From JAWKOK01 sp963698255 (GTDB lineage: Bacteria > Chloroflexota > Anaerolineae > Caldilineales > Caldilineaceae): a DNA stretch of 64,000 bases. Positions 37,411 through 50,036 of this stretch are shown here, piece after piece. The first letter of the stretch is position 1. Each line of letters begins with the position of its first letter. The position numbers and the translations under genes are program-made. The notes beneath the pieces were generated by a model, which did not search any database, had not been told where the DNA came from, and was given only the letters and a program-made list of their open reading frames with translations. The DNA lies in assembly GCA_963698255.1 (NCBI GenBank), contig CAVOQD010000007.1, forward strand, positions 22,956 to 86,955, read 5' to 3'.

Positions 37411-37486
37411 CCTTCCGCAAAGAACACGAAAAGACGACCAGGCTGAAGCCTTCTTCGTGTCTCTTCGTGCTCTTCGTGGATCGTTT
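37411..37486. repeat. Palindromic element, family B
   Basis: Arms built from cttccgcaaagaacacgaa and the facing ttcttcgtgtctcttcgtg units enclose a short centre near 37435-37450. It lies between the GNAT remnant and the PLP-enzyme stop codon. Confidence 0.6.
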
Positions 37487-37488
37487 TT

Positions 37489-38877
<1,389 letters not shown>

Positions 38878-39024
38878 AGGGAGCTTCTCCAAACAGATTG
38901 GCGCGCCTGGTCGGGACATCGATGGCTGACCGGACGCGGAAATGATGTCAGATATTGGTTGTCAAATCAGTCTATGCTACATGGAATTGGGTGTCAATCT
39001 TATGGGGGTATCTCGCCGCGTAGG

Positions 39025-39043
39025 GACAGGTCTCAGACCTGTC
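39025..39043. repeat. Short perfect palindrome (gacaggtct/agacctgtc)
   Basis: A 9-bp stem with a one-base centre lies just beyond the end of thrC. A third copy of the half site (gacctgtc) follows at once. It may belong to an rRNA-unrelated dispersed repeat or a terminator. Confidence 0.4.
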
Positions 39044-39065
39044 TCGACCTGTCACTGACGCGGAT

Positions 39066-40395
39066 CTATCGTTGTCCCAACGCCTCGCGCACCGCATCCA
39101 ACGTCGGCTCGATGACCGTCGTGCCGCCCGTCACCTGGATGGCAGCGGGCACATCCTTCAGACCGTTGCCGGTGTTGATGACCACGACCGTCTCGTCGTC
39201 GCCGATCAATCCCTCTTCTCGCGCATCGATGCAGTCCGGCCAAGGCCGTGGCGCCGGCCGGCTCGGCAAAGACTGCGCCGAGCCGCGCCATGGGCGCCAT
39301 GGCCGCCAGGATCGCCTCATCTTCGACCGCGATGTAGGCCCCATCGGTCTGGCGCACGGCATTGAGCGCCTTGACCGCATCGCGCGGCGAATCGACGCTG
39401 ATGCTGTCCGCACGCGTGGTGGCCGGGAACGGATCGGGGATCTCCTGGCCGGCTATCCAGGCATTGTAGAGCGCAGCGCTGCGCGTCGATTGCACACCAT
39501 AGATGCGCGGCATGCGCTCGATCCACCCCAGCGCCAGCAGATCCCGAAACCCCTTATGCACGCCGCCAATAATGCACCCATCCCCCACCGAAACAAACAC
39601 CGCATCGGGCGCGACAAACCCCGCCCCTCGCCCCCCGCTACCCGCTACCCTCGCCAACTGCTCCGCAATCTCGTACGCCACCGTCTTCTTCCCCTCGGTC
39701 ATGTACGGATTGTAGCCCGTGTTGCGATTGTACCAGCCGAACTCGGCGCAGGCCTCCATGCAGAGGTCGAAGGCCTGGTCGTAGGATGCCGTCGACGGCG
39801 AGCACGGTGGCTGCCGTAGATGAGCAGTTGGGCGATCTTGGCCTGGGGCGCAGTTTTGGGCACGAAGATCACGCTGGGCTGGCCGGCGGCGGCACATTGG
39901 CCAGCCAGCGCGGCCGCGGCATTGCCGGTGCTGGCCGTGGCCACGATACTGCTGCCCGCCTCCTGTGCCCGCGCCACTGCAATGGCCGAGGCCCGATCCT
40001 TGAGGGAACCGCTGGGGTTGCGCCCGTCGTCTTTGATGAAGAGGTTGGCCATGCCCAGGTAGTCACCCAACGGTTTCGGTCGGGTCAACGGTGTGTCGCC
40101 GACGGCCAACGGCGGCAGGCTTGAACGGGAAGCAATCGGCAGGAGCGGCGACCAGCGTCCGATCGACCGATCCGGATCGGCCACGATGTTGGCCGTATCC
40201 ACGGCATGGCCGATGGCGTCGTAGTCGTAGAGTACATCGAGCGTGCCCATGTCGCTGCCGCTGTTGGCGTGGTGTGGGCAGACGTAGTCGAGTCTCATCG
40301 GCTTTGTAGACGGCGCCGCAGCGCAGGCAGCGCAGCTCCGTGATGTGCGATTGGGACTGAGAGGATGTTTTGCTTGGGCGTCCATTGTTGGTCAT
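39066..40395 (-). CDS. thrC: Threonine synthase, three frameshifts
   Basis: ThrC makes threonine from O-phosphohomoserine. The N-terminal zinc-ribbon-like segment LRCLRCGAVYKADE with YVCPHH is typical of one ThrC group. Then come PLAVGDTPLTRPKPLG, the PLP lysine motif DDGRNPSGSLKDRASAIAV, STGNAAAALAGQCAAAG, PYMTEGKKTVAYEIAEQL, FVSVGDGCIIGGVHKGF, and the end VVVINTGNGLKDV. Frames change near 40300, 39820 and 39235. The total is about 443 residues. It is followed by a paralogous PLP enzyme. Confidence 0.88.
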
Positions 40396-40423
40396 GGTTG
40401 CATCTTTCGGAATGATTGGCGCA

Positions 40424-40606
40424 TCAGAGTGAATCAGCGAATTTTACTACAGGCCGATTTGCCTTGCGAACCCAATCAAGTGAGACTAGACCATTCTCAA
40501 GACGTATTTCGAGATCAGTCCGATCCAAAGACGTCTTGCTTTCAGTCGAGATGCACCAGGGATGAGACCGCAGTGGGACCGTATTGAGACCTATAGTAGA
40601 CACCAC
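40424..40606 (-). CDS. Possible small hypothetical protein
   Basis: A 60-codon frame begins with GTG at 40606 and reads LRSHPWCISTESKTSLDRTD, then LEIRLENGLVSLDWVRKANR. Its composition looks protein-like and the codon choice is natural, but there is no ribosome-binding site and I know no family. It could be a fragment of a larger lost gene. Confidence 0.3.
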   Translation of the reverse strand: MVSTIGLNTVPLRSHPWCISTESKTSLDRTDLEIRLENGLVSLDWVRKANRPVVKFADSL

Positions 40607-40683
40607 AACACACCTGTGCGATAATGGAAAAGTAGCTCATTTGAGTGCATTGAACTAGACAATAGGAGGTCTTAGCCGTCATC

Positions 40684-41906
40684 ATGAAACAGGCTGAGCG
40701 CAACCTAAGTTATACCGAATCTGTAGCACACGTGCTTAGTGGTTCATCCGAGCCGTTGAGTATCGAGGACTTGCTTGGCGAGATCGAACAACTGAGACCG
40801 GTCGGCTCCGGCGGACGCAGCGCCGTCTATAAAGCAGTCGGCAGTCTCTATCAAGCAGTCCCGGTCGCGCGTGGCCGCTACGGATGGCTCTCCAATCTGC
40901 TGGCCGGAAATACGTTTCGTCATCCGCTGACGGCGAGAGAGGTCCGCAAAGGCTTCTTCATGTTGGATGAGTTGGAACACGCTGTCTTCTTCCCGGAATT
41001 TTTCCAGACCTATCGAGCGGTCTCACGGACATTGACCATTGAGTTGCTCAACGGACCGACACTGACCGCGTCCGCAAATATCGAGCAGAAGACCTGGGCG
41101 CTCAGATTAGGGCCTCAGTTCACTCAGTGGATCGAGGATGTCGGCGGTGGACGGGGAGACAGTATTATCATTCAGGTGGTGGACGCGGTCGCCGGCCACT
41201 ACATTCTTCGGCTCCAACCCCATGAAGCGCGCGATGGCAGGTCCGTCCACGAGCAGAATGTCGCTCTGGCGCGCCGGGCAGAGGCCGTCGTCAGTGATGA
41301 CAAGCAGGCCCGGACGGCTGTCCCGACTCCTGTCCTGGCCGCAAGGTTAATCGCCAGCGACGCTTTCCGTTCGACGACGCCGCCCGATGATCTTCATTAT
41401 GTGCTGCACGAATTGAGCGATCTGCAGTTGGTCGAAGACGGCTATGCGATTGGCCGGTCCGATTCCTCTCCGATTCCTTCAGGGAAGATCTGGTTGAGCG
41501 AGAGATCGACCAGGACCTTTCGGCGGCTGATGCGGCCATGACCCTCTTTGGCTGGGAGTCTGAGTTTTCCGAAGGCGATACGCTCTGGGATCTGGTTGAC
41601 AGCGGCGATGAGATCGACGAGACCTTCCATGATGCCGATGAAATTTGCAGCGCCTATCGCACCTACCTTGAACGGTTGGCCGGCGCTGAACCGTTGGTAG
41701 CGCCCCTCTCCCATGAGGAGTACCATATGCTCGAAGCCGAGCTGGAGTATATGGTTGCGTTGGAGGTCGAATTCGGCTGGTTGCTGCCGGAACAGGAGAC
41801 GCGCCGGGATGCGTTGGCCAAGCGCCTGATCCTCGACCCGGATTCCCTGATCGGGGACGATCTGGGGCCGGAAGACATGGACGATCCATCCTACTGGGAG
41901 AACTAA
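40684..41906 (+). CDS. Unknown protein with winged-helix-like N-terminus, one frameshift
   Basis: The start LSYTESVAHVLSGSSEPLSI followed by EDLLGEIEQL, SAVYKAVGSLYQAVPVARGRYGWL has the pattern of HARE-HTH/RpoE-delta-like winged-helix modules. A central beta-rich part (TLTIELLNGPTLTASANIE, DSIIIQVVDAVAGHYILRL) follows. A shift near 41455 joins it to FREDLVEREIDQDLSAADA and an acidic C-terminal part of 120 residues (SEFSEGDTLWDLVDSGDEID, YLERLAGAEPL, SLIGDDLGPEDMDDPSYWEN). Read as one protein it has about 407 residues. I do not recognise it. The next gene starts five bases later, so the two probably work together. Confidence 0.6.
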
Positions 41907-41910
41907 GGAA

Positions 41911-42210
41911 TTGAGCGGTCCGGTCAACTGTCGATATTTCTACGGAGACTACTTCCGAGGGAAAAATCACGAAGAGTGTCGCCTTCTGGCGGCAAACCCC
42001 GACAACAAGCGACCCTGGCGTCGCAAACTCTGCGATACCTGCCCGGTACCCGAAACGCTGATCGCCAGCAACTGTCGGGACCTCGGTCTTGAGGCCGAGG
42101 TCCAGCGCAAATTCCTACGAGAACAGGTCGTGATCACCTTCTCCGCCTGCACAAAACACGTTCTCGAGTTGGACGATCCGCTGCGCTGCCCCAAGTGCGC
42201 GGCTGAATGA
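41911..42210 (+). CDS. Small Cys-rich protein, probably metal-binding
   Basis: The 99-residue protein has eight Cys: MSGPVNCRYF, EECRLLAAN, LCDTCPVPE, SNCRDLGLE, FSACTKH and the final CPKCAAE. The CxxC pairs at the middle and end suggest one or two zinc sites, or an iron-sulfur cluster. It starts with TTG five bases after the winged-helix gene's stop, with a weak AAGGA box. No family was recognised. The context suggests a two-gene unit of unknown role. Confidence 0.6.
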   Translation: MSGPVNCRYFYGDYFRGKNHEECRLLAANPDNKRPWRRKLCDTCPVPETLIASNCRDLGLEAEVQRKFLREQVVITFSACTKHVLELDDPLRCPKCAAE

Positions 42211-42310
42211 AGGGTGACAGGGTGAGGGGATGACAAGGTTGACGGTAAACTTAGTATCGCTGTCACTGTCACCATGAAGCGTTCACCTTGTCACCCTGTC
42301 ACCTTGTCCC
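42211..42310. repeat. Palindromic element, family D (gtgacaggg type)
   Basis: The arms are built of gtgacaggg/gtgacaagg units and their complements, with a gtgacag/ctgtcac centre. It fills the space between the Cys-rich gene and the convergent hisN-like gene. The perfect version is at 44435-44500. Confidence 0.65.
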
Positions 42311-42312
42311 CC

Positions 42313-43124
42313 CTACCCTTCATTCAACAGCCCAATCACCTCATCATGCAGATCGCCGCTGGTGGCAACCGCGCCGTTGCCGCCGATCACCTCGTTGCCC
42401 TGCCAGTCGGTGATGCGCCCGCCCGCGCCTTCTATGATCGGAATCAGGGCCATGAGATCCCAATCGTTGAGAATCGGATCGGTCATGATGTCGGCGCCGC
42501 CGGTCGCCACCAGGTAGTAGCCATGGCAGTCGCCCCAGTTGTTGTAGCGCAGCACACGCCGGCTCAGCGACTCGAAGGCGTCGCCGTTCTGATGGTTGGC
42601 GACGTTCCAGTGATCGGTGTTGAGCAGAATGGCCTCTTCGATGCGGCGACACGGGCGCACATGGACCTGGCGACCGTTGAGCCAGGCGCCCACGCCATTG
42701 CCGATCAGATGATCGTCCAGAATCGGCTGGTGGATGACGCCCAGGATGGGCCGGCCATCTTCCAGCAGCGCGATCAGCGTGCCGAAGAGATAGCTGCCGG
42801 CCACAAATGCCTTGGTGCCGTCGATGGGATCGAGCACCCACTGATAGCGAGCATCCGGTTGATAGCGGCCATGTTCCTCGCCGAAGATGCCGTGCGCCGG
42901 GATAGGTCTCCATGATCATCGAGCGCATGACCTCCTCGGCCTTGCGATCGGCAATGGTGACCGGCGACTCGTCTTCCTTGAACTCGACCTGATAGTCCTG
43001 CCGAAAGTAGCGGCGAATGATGGCCGCGCTGGCGTCGGCCAAGTCGCCGGGCGAAGCCAAAAAGCTCGTCGCCGGGCTGAGGCAGCGTTCTGTCGACCGG
43101 CACGGGCGTGACAAGTTTACTCAT
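42313..43124 (-). CDS. Inositol monophosphatase-family phosphatase (HisN-like), two frameshifts
   Basis: The protein has the lithium-sensitive phosphatase fold: VEFKEDESPVTIADRKAEEV with the first metal Asp, FGEEHGRYQPD with the Glu-Glu pair, the WVLDPIDGTKAFVAGSYLFG motif that binds metals, and the last Asp in LNDWDLMALIPIIEGAGG. The family includes histidinol-phosphatase HisN and inositol phosphatases. The arrangement GTKAFVAG with YLFGTLIALL favours the HisN group. Frames change near 43055 and 42895. The start at 43124 is MSKLVTPVP. It converges with the Cys-rich gene across a palindrome. Confidence 0.85.
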
Positions 43125-43260
43125 CGGCTGGTCGCCTCTTGCGCTTGATCGTCGCTTGATCTAGCTCATCGGTCAACACTTCGGCTGCTCGTCGGCTGTT
43201 TCTGTTCGGCAGCCACCGTTGTCCGAGCGCTGCAACGTCCACTGGTATCAAAATACTCGA

Positions 43261-44404
43261 TCAATTGGATTGCATGCCTTCGTCCAGCAGATCCCGGCAA
43301 TATTGCCAGGCTTCAATGGGCAGCAGCCGGCCTTCGCCGGAGGAGCGGCGTTGCAACATGGCCGTCTCGAAGTTGGACCGCGCATTGGTCGCGTTGTCGC
43401 GCATGGCCCAGCCCAGCCCGGCCAGGAAGAAGAACGCCCAGTATTGGCTGCCCTTCTCGTTCAGAATCTGCAACACCGTGCTCAGTCCCTCGCCCGCCGG
43501 ATCGCCCAGGTAGTAGCGAGAGAGGATCAACTCCATGATGTGCTGGTTTTCCGGCTTGGAGATGTCGCGTTCGATTGCCTTGGTCCATTCGCGTTTGGCC
43601 CTGCCCTCATCGCCCAGGTGATGGTGCACATAGCCCAGCCAGAAGTCGCTGCGTACCGGCGCCTGGACATCGCGTTGAATAAGCGGGCAACGCTTCCTCG
43701 TAGAATCCGTGGCGGATGAGACGAATGTAGGTCAGCGGGATGCGGCTCTTCTGCTCTTCATCGAGTTCGATGGCCTTGTCGAGCCATTCGATCCCCTTTT
43801 GCGGATCGTTGCGGTCGATCCAAAGCGTGGTGCGCAACGAGGCGATCAGGCTTCATCGCGGCGGCGAGCGTGCGATTTCTCACCGGCGTTTGCATCTGCG
43901 TAGCGCTCTTCGATCCACCCCTCCATCTCACCAATGGTCGCTTCGGCGTCGTCCAAGCGTTTGACACGCATCTGCATGATGGCCAGTTCAGCCCACTCTT
44001 CCAGATCGGCCTCCGGCTTTTCTGCAAGGGCGCGCAGGCGAGCCACCGCTTCGTCGGGACGTCCGGCCTGCAACAAGACTGACGCGCCGTGGCTTTCCCA
44101 CTGCTGGGCATCGCCGTACGGCATTTCGGCAATGATGCCGTCCAGCACTTCCAAGCGCCTGGACGTACTTTTCACGCATGGTCAGGTAGGAGTGTAGATC
44201 GACGGACGCCTGCATCAAGTATGTTCTGCAGACGCCCATTGGCGGCCTGTCGCTGCGCCTTGAGCATCTTCTGAGCCGTGTGATCAGCATGTCATAGATG
44301 GCGATGGCGTCGTCGTTGTAGTTGGCGGCCAGCCGCTGGGCGGTCTGAAGCCGTTCTTCCCAACTGCCCTTGATCGGGGGTTTCTGGTCTGGTGCTGTCG
44401 TCAT
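43261..44404 (-). CDS. TPR-like protein, about four frameshifts
   Basis: Starting MTTAPDQKPPIKGSWEERL, the protein of about 380 residues reads as helical repeats: LQTAQRLAANYNDDAIAIYD, GIIAEMPYGDAQQWESHGASV, AVARLRALAEKPEADLEEWA, GIEWLDKAIELDEEQKSR, LGYVHHHLGDEGRAKREWTK, and a closing block with LAGLGWAMRDNATNARSNFE. These are tetratricopeptide-like pairs used for protein binding. The frame changes near 44275, 44165, 43850 and 43675. It lies upstream of nothing, but downstream of the chelatase gene on the same strand, separated by palindrome D2. It may be its partner or independent. Confidence 0.65.
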
Positions 44405-44434
44405 GGGTTTGATTTCTCCGAGTCAGAGTGACAA

Positions 44435-44500
44435 GGTGAGGGGGTGACAAGGTGACAGGGTGAACTTTCGATCACCCTGTCACCTTGTCACCCCCTCACC
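44435..44500. repeat. Perfect 29-bp inverted repeat, family D
   Basis: Arms 44435-44463 and 44472-44500 are exact complements around an 8-base loop (actttcga). Each arm is a short tandem array of gtgac-containing units. It lies between the chelatase and TPR genes. Confidence 0.8.
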
Positions 44501-44538
44501 CTTTCATTCATGAAAAGCTGATTCGGGGCCGACTGTCC

Positions 44539-46611
<2,073 letters not shown>

Positions 46612-46752
46612 GAGTTTTTCCTTACCTACTCCATTTGGGCGTGAATAACACTACGAAAATCGATTATAAACCAGATTTCGGGTACCGAACAAACCTCGGC
46701 GCAAGTCTTGACAAAAAGATCAGACGGTTCTATATCTGCCTGAGGCAAAACA

Positions 46753-46847
46753 GAGCGCTGATTTGGCAAATTTGACGGACGAACCCGGATTGATTCGGAT
46801 TTTTATCCGCGACAATCAGTCTAATCCGCCAAATCCGCGGTCTATGA
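46753..46847. repeat. Palindromic element, family C (reverse orientation)
   Basis: The right arm ends ccgccaaatccgcggtctat, the complement of the start of the element at 32281. The left arm, gcgctgatttggcaaattt, resembles it again, and the centre holds ccggattgattcgg. It lies upstream of the sigma-factor gene, which is divergent from the chelatase gene. Confidence 0.6.
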
Positions 46848-47036
46848 TGTGTGGCTGTACGGTCACAAAATCGGCCAATTTTTGAATCGGCTGAAACTTC
46901 TGGAATCTGCTTGCGTAGTGAAAGATGCAAAGGGTACAATCAGGGCGCTAACTTCCGATCGATCCGTTGGCGACCTATTCAAGACGATGCGCCCTTTGCT
47001 GACAGCAAGCGCACTTTTCGCAGAAACAGGAATGCA

Positions 47037-47698
47037 ATGAACGAGCAGGAGCAGATCTGGCTAGAGCAGGCCCGCAGCGGCGACAAGGCGGCTTTCGGCT
47101 ATCTGGTTGAAGCGTACATGCGACCGGTCTTCAACTTGACGTACCGCATGTTGGGTGAAGCGTCAGAGGCGGAGGATGCCGCGCAGGAGTCCTTTCTGCG
47201 CGCCTATTCCCGATTGGATCAATACAACCCGGATCACAAGTTCAGCACCTGGCTCTTTTCGATAGCCAACCATCACTGTATTGACCGACTACGTAAACGA
47301 CGGGCAACCTTTGTTTCCATCGATGACAATCCGGTCCTGCAGAACCTAGAGGGCGACATGCCGCTCCCCGAGAGTTCTGTCCTTGTCCATGGAGCGCAGC
47401 GCCGAGGTGCAGCGGCCTGCTGAATCACATGGAACCGGAGTATCGAACGCCGCTGATTCTTCGCTACTGGGAAGAGTACAGCTACGACGAGATTGCTGAG
47501 ACCATGGATCTTTCGGTGTCGGCGGTCAAGAGTCGTCTGTTTCGGGCACGCAAACAGATGGCCGAACTCTACCGAGAACATGAAGCCGCCACCATTCCGC
47601 CGTCGTCCGGTTCCAGACGACAGGATGCGGTTGTTGTCGGCCAGTCGACTTCCCACGATGGTCCGCCTGTGTTACGGCTGGCCCTGGGCGGCATTTAG
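47037..47698 (+). CDS. ECF-type RNA polymerase sigma factor, one frameshift
   Basis: Sigma region 2 is clear: RPVFNLTYRMLGEASEAEDA followed by AQESFLRAYSRLDQYNPDHKF and STWLFSIANHHCIDRLRKRR. Region 4 has the helix-turn-helix YDEIAETMDLSVSAVKSRLF and RARKQMAELY. A frameshift near 47392 lies in the linker between them. About 220 residues make it a normal extracytoplasmic-function sigma factor of the SigE/SigW kind. A membrane protein that looks like its anti-sigma follows 24 bases later, so the sigma factor probably responds to an envelope signal and drives the downstream bactofilin-like gene. Confidence 0.9.
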
Positions 47699-47721
47699 GA
47701 TCGGGGCCACAGAGGATTCTT

Positions 47722-48324
47722 ATGCGCAATGAAGATTTGACACAACGAGCAGGAATAACGCCGCCGTCCCACATTCAGGAAGAATTTGGCCTCCTGATGT
47801 CGATGGCGTTGGATGATTTGCTCGACAGCAGCGAACAGGCCGAGTTCGATTTCTACCTGGCGACCTATCCGACGCTTGCCCGTGAATGGCAGGATTGGCA
47901 GGCCATGGATATGCAGTTGAAATCGACGCCGGCTGTTGAACCGCCCGCCGATTTCCTCTTCAATTTTGAGATGCGGCTGGTGCAGCTTGAGCGGCGGCGC
48001 AAGCTCTGGTGGGGCATGGCGTTCGGCGGGATGGCCGTTGTGCTCTGGGTGGCGATTATGGTGGGCGTGGCTTCCCTGGGCGCGTTTGTGCTGCTGGGCC
48101 AGCCGGCCTGGCTCACCCAGGCCGTGCATAGCCTGGCTCAGATCTCGACCGACACCGGGGTCTGGGTGACGGCGGCCGCTTCGGCCCTGACTTCGATCAT
48201 GGGCACGCAACAGGCGCTGACGCTGGGTGCGATCTACATGTTGGTGTCGGCAGCGATGGTCGTGTCGTGGGTCTACTTCCTGCGCCACAGTACCCGGTTG
48301 GTCGATGCAGTTCCGTCGGTATAG
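47722..48324 (+). CDS. Probable membrane anti-sigma factor
   Basis: The 200-residue protein begins with a cytoplasmic acidic part (EEFGLLMSMALDDLLDSSEQ, AEFDFYLATYPTLAREWQDW), similar in style to the helical sigma-binding domain of anti-sigma factors, followed by PPADFLFNFEMRLVQLERRR, hydrophobic segments at about 95-125 and 165-190, and a short tail. There is no HxxxCxxC zinc motif, so it is not of the ZAS type. Position directly after the ECF sigma gene is the main evidence. The gene is intact. Confidence 0.65.
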   Translation: MRNEDLTQRAGITPPSHIQEEFGLLMSMALDDLLDSSEQAEFDFYLATYPTLAREWQDWQAMDMQLKSTPAVEPPADFLFNFEMRLVQLERRRKLWWGMAFGGMAVVLWVAIMVGVASLGAFVLLGQPAWLTQAVHSLAQISTDTGVWVTAAASALTSIMGTQQALTLGAIYMLVSAAMVVSWVYFLRHSTRLVDAVPSV

Positions 48325-48365
48325 TCTTTATTCAGTCTCGATTCACGCAACCGTAGAGGTGCGAA

Positions 48366-49939
48366 ATGTCCCATCTTCCGCGTTGTATTCGCAATAACAG
48401 AACATGGTTGGCCACGGCCCTGCTGGTGACGGTGCTCTCGCTCGTCACCGTGTTTGCGGGATCGGCTTCAGTGGGCCAAGCGCAGGCCGGAGCGCAGTTG
48501 TCCGACGCATCCCAGTTCGACGATCCCAGTTCGATGTGCTCGTTGCGTCCCAGATCGGCGACAGCCAGATTTTCAGCGGCGACCTTGTGGTCGAAGAGGG
48601 CGAGGTTCTGCCCTCCAATATCGTGCTCTACAACGGCGACGCCAAGGTCAAGGACGGCGGACGCATTGACGGCAATCTGGTCGTCTACAGCGGCAACATC
48701 GAGATTGAAGAAGAGGGCGCCGTCGCCGGTGATGTCTCTGCGTTCAGCGGCGATATCGAGATCAAGGGTTTTGTCGGCGGCGATGTCGCATCGTGGAGCG
48801 GCGACGTCGAGCTGGACGACACCGCCCGTGTTGAGGGCGACATCAGCGTCCTCAGCGGTGATATCAAACGGGACAACGACGCCTACGTGGGCGGCAATGT
48901 CGTTCACGGTCCCAGCTTCAATCTGAAAGTCCCTTCCATCGTTCCGCCGCTGGGCCAACCGCTCGACCCCGACGTGGTCATCAATGCCGAGTCGTCAAGG
49001 CCGGGCCCTTTGGTGCGGATCGGCGACTTCTTCCTGCGCATCATGGCCGGATTCGGTCTCGCGGTCATCTTCATTCCGCTGGCCGCCTTGATCACCTACA
49101 GCCGCCGGGACTATATTGCCCGCGTCGAGAGCGCCATTCGCGAGCAGTCGGCCTTGAGTTTTGTGACGGGCATCGCCACCAATCTTGTTTTGGGGTTGAT
49201 CACAGCCTTTTTGGTGATCACCATCTGTCTGGCCTGTCTATCGCCATTGCCCGGCTTTGTTCTGCTGGTCTTGAACCTGATCGGTTGGACGGCAATCGCT
49301 TCTCTCATCGGTCAGCGGCTGGGCAAATGGCTTAGCCTGGACGTTTCGCCTCCTGTCCTGGTCATTCTGGGCGGATTGACGTTGGCGGCGGCCTTTGTAC
49401 CGCTCTATGCGCTGGGCGGCTGTTTCCGCTTCATCGCCTCTGTGGCCGGCCTGCTGATCGGCGCCTTCGGCGTCGGCGGCGTCATCGTGACCTGGCTCAA
49501 CCAGCGCAACGGACAAGGCGCGCCGCCGGCCATCGAAGGCCCGGTGGACGAGCCGCCGGCTGCGCCCATCGTGCCCAGCGGCTCGACCGGCGACCAGCCC
49601 AACCCAATCGAGCGAGTTGATCAACAACCGGTCGGTGAATCAGACGAGACCAACGTTTATGTCGTCGATCCGTCAGGCAGTGTTGCGGCAGAGGGTGATC
49701 CGGCTGCGGCGCCATCCGTTCAGACCGACGATAAGTCCATCGTCGAGGACGACTTCACCCGCATCACCGGCGTCAACGGGGTGCTGGATGCTCGACTGAA
49801 AGTGGCCGGCGTGCGCACCTACGCGCAGCTTGCGGACACCTCACCCGAGGCCATCGCCGACATCTTCGGCTGGCGGGTCGAGGATGTAATGGCCTCTCAA
49901 ATTCGCGAACAGGCCCAGGTGTATGGGGGATTGGCTTAG
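48366..49939 (+). CDS. Bactofilin-like membrane protein with C-terminal helix-hairpin-helix domain, one frameshift
   Basis: The first 38 residues form a signal peptide or anchor (TWLATALLVTVLSLVTVFAG), joined after a frameshift near 48530 to a beta-helix of bactofilin type with repeats GDLVVEEGEV, GNLVVYSGNIEIEEEGAVAG, DVSAFSGDIEIKGFVGGDVA and SWSGDVELDDTARVEGDISV. Three or more membrane helices follow (about residues 215-380), then a Pro/Gly/Asp linker and a final 60-residue domain, FTRITGVNGVLDARLKVAGV, RTYAQLADTSPEAIADIFGW, which resembles helix-hairpin-helix DNA-binding or L21-type domains. It may link envelope polymer and nucleoid. It is the third gene of the sigma/anti-sigma set. Confidence 0.75.
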
Positions 49940-49961
49940 CTGAAAAGCGATCCGTGAAGCG

Positions 49962-50031
49962 ATCCACGAAGGATCACAAAGGGGCACGAAGATAACAGGA
50001 TCTTCGTGCCCCTTTGTGATCCTTCGTGGAT
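49962..50031. repeat. Perfect 32-bp inverted repeat, family B
   Basis: Arms 49962-49993 and 50000-50031 are exact complements with a 6-base loop. The arm reads atccacgaag, then gatcacaaag, then gggcacgaagat. It lies between the convergent bactofilin-like and sulfatase genes and could terminate both transcripts. Confidence 0.85.
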
Positions 50032-50036
50032 TCCTT

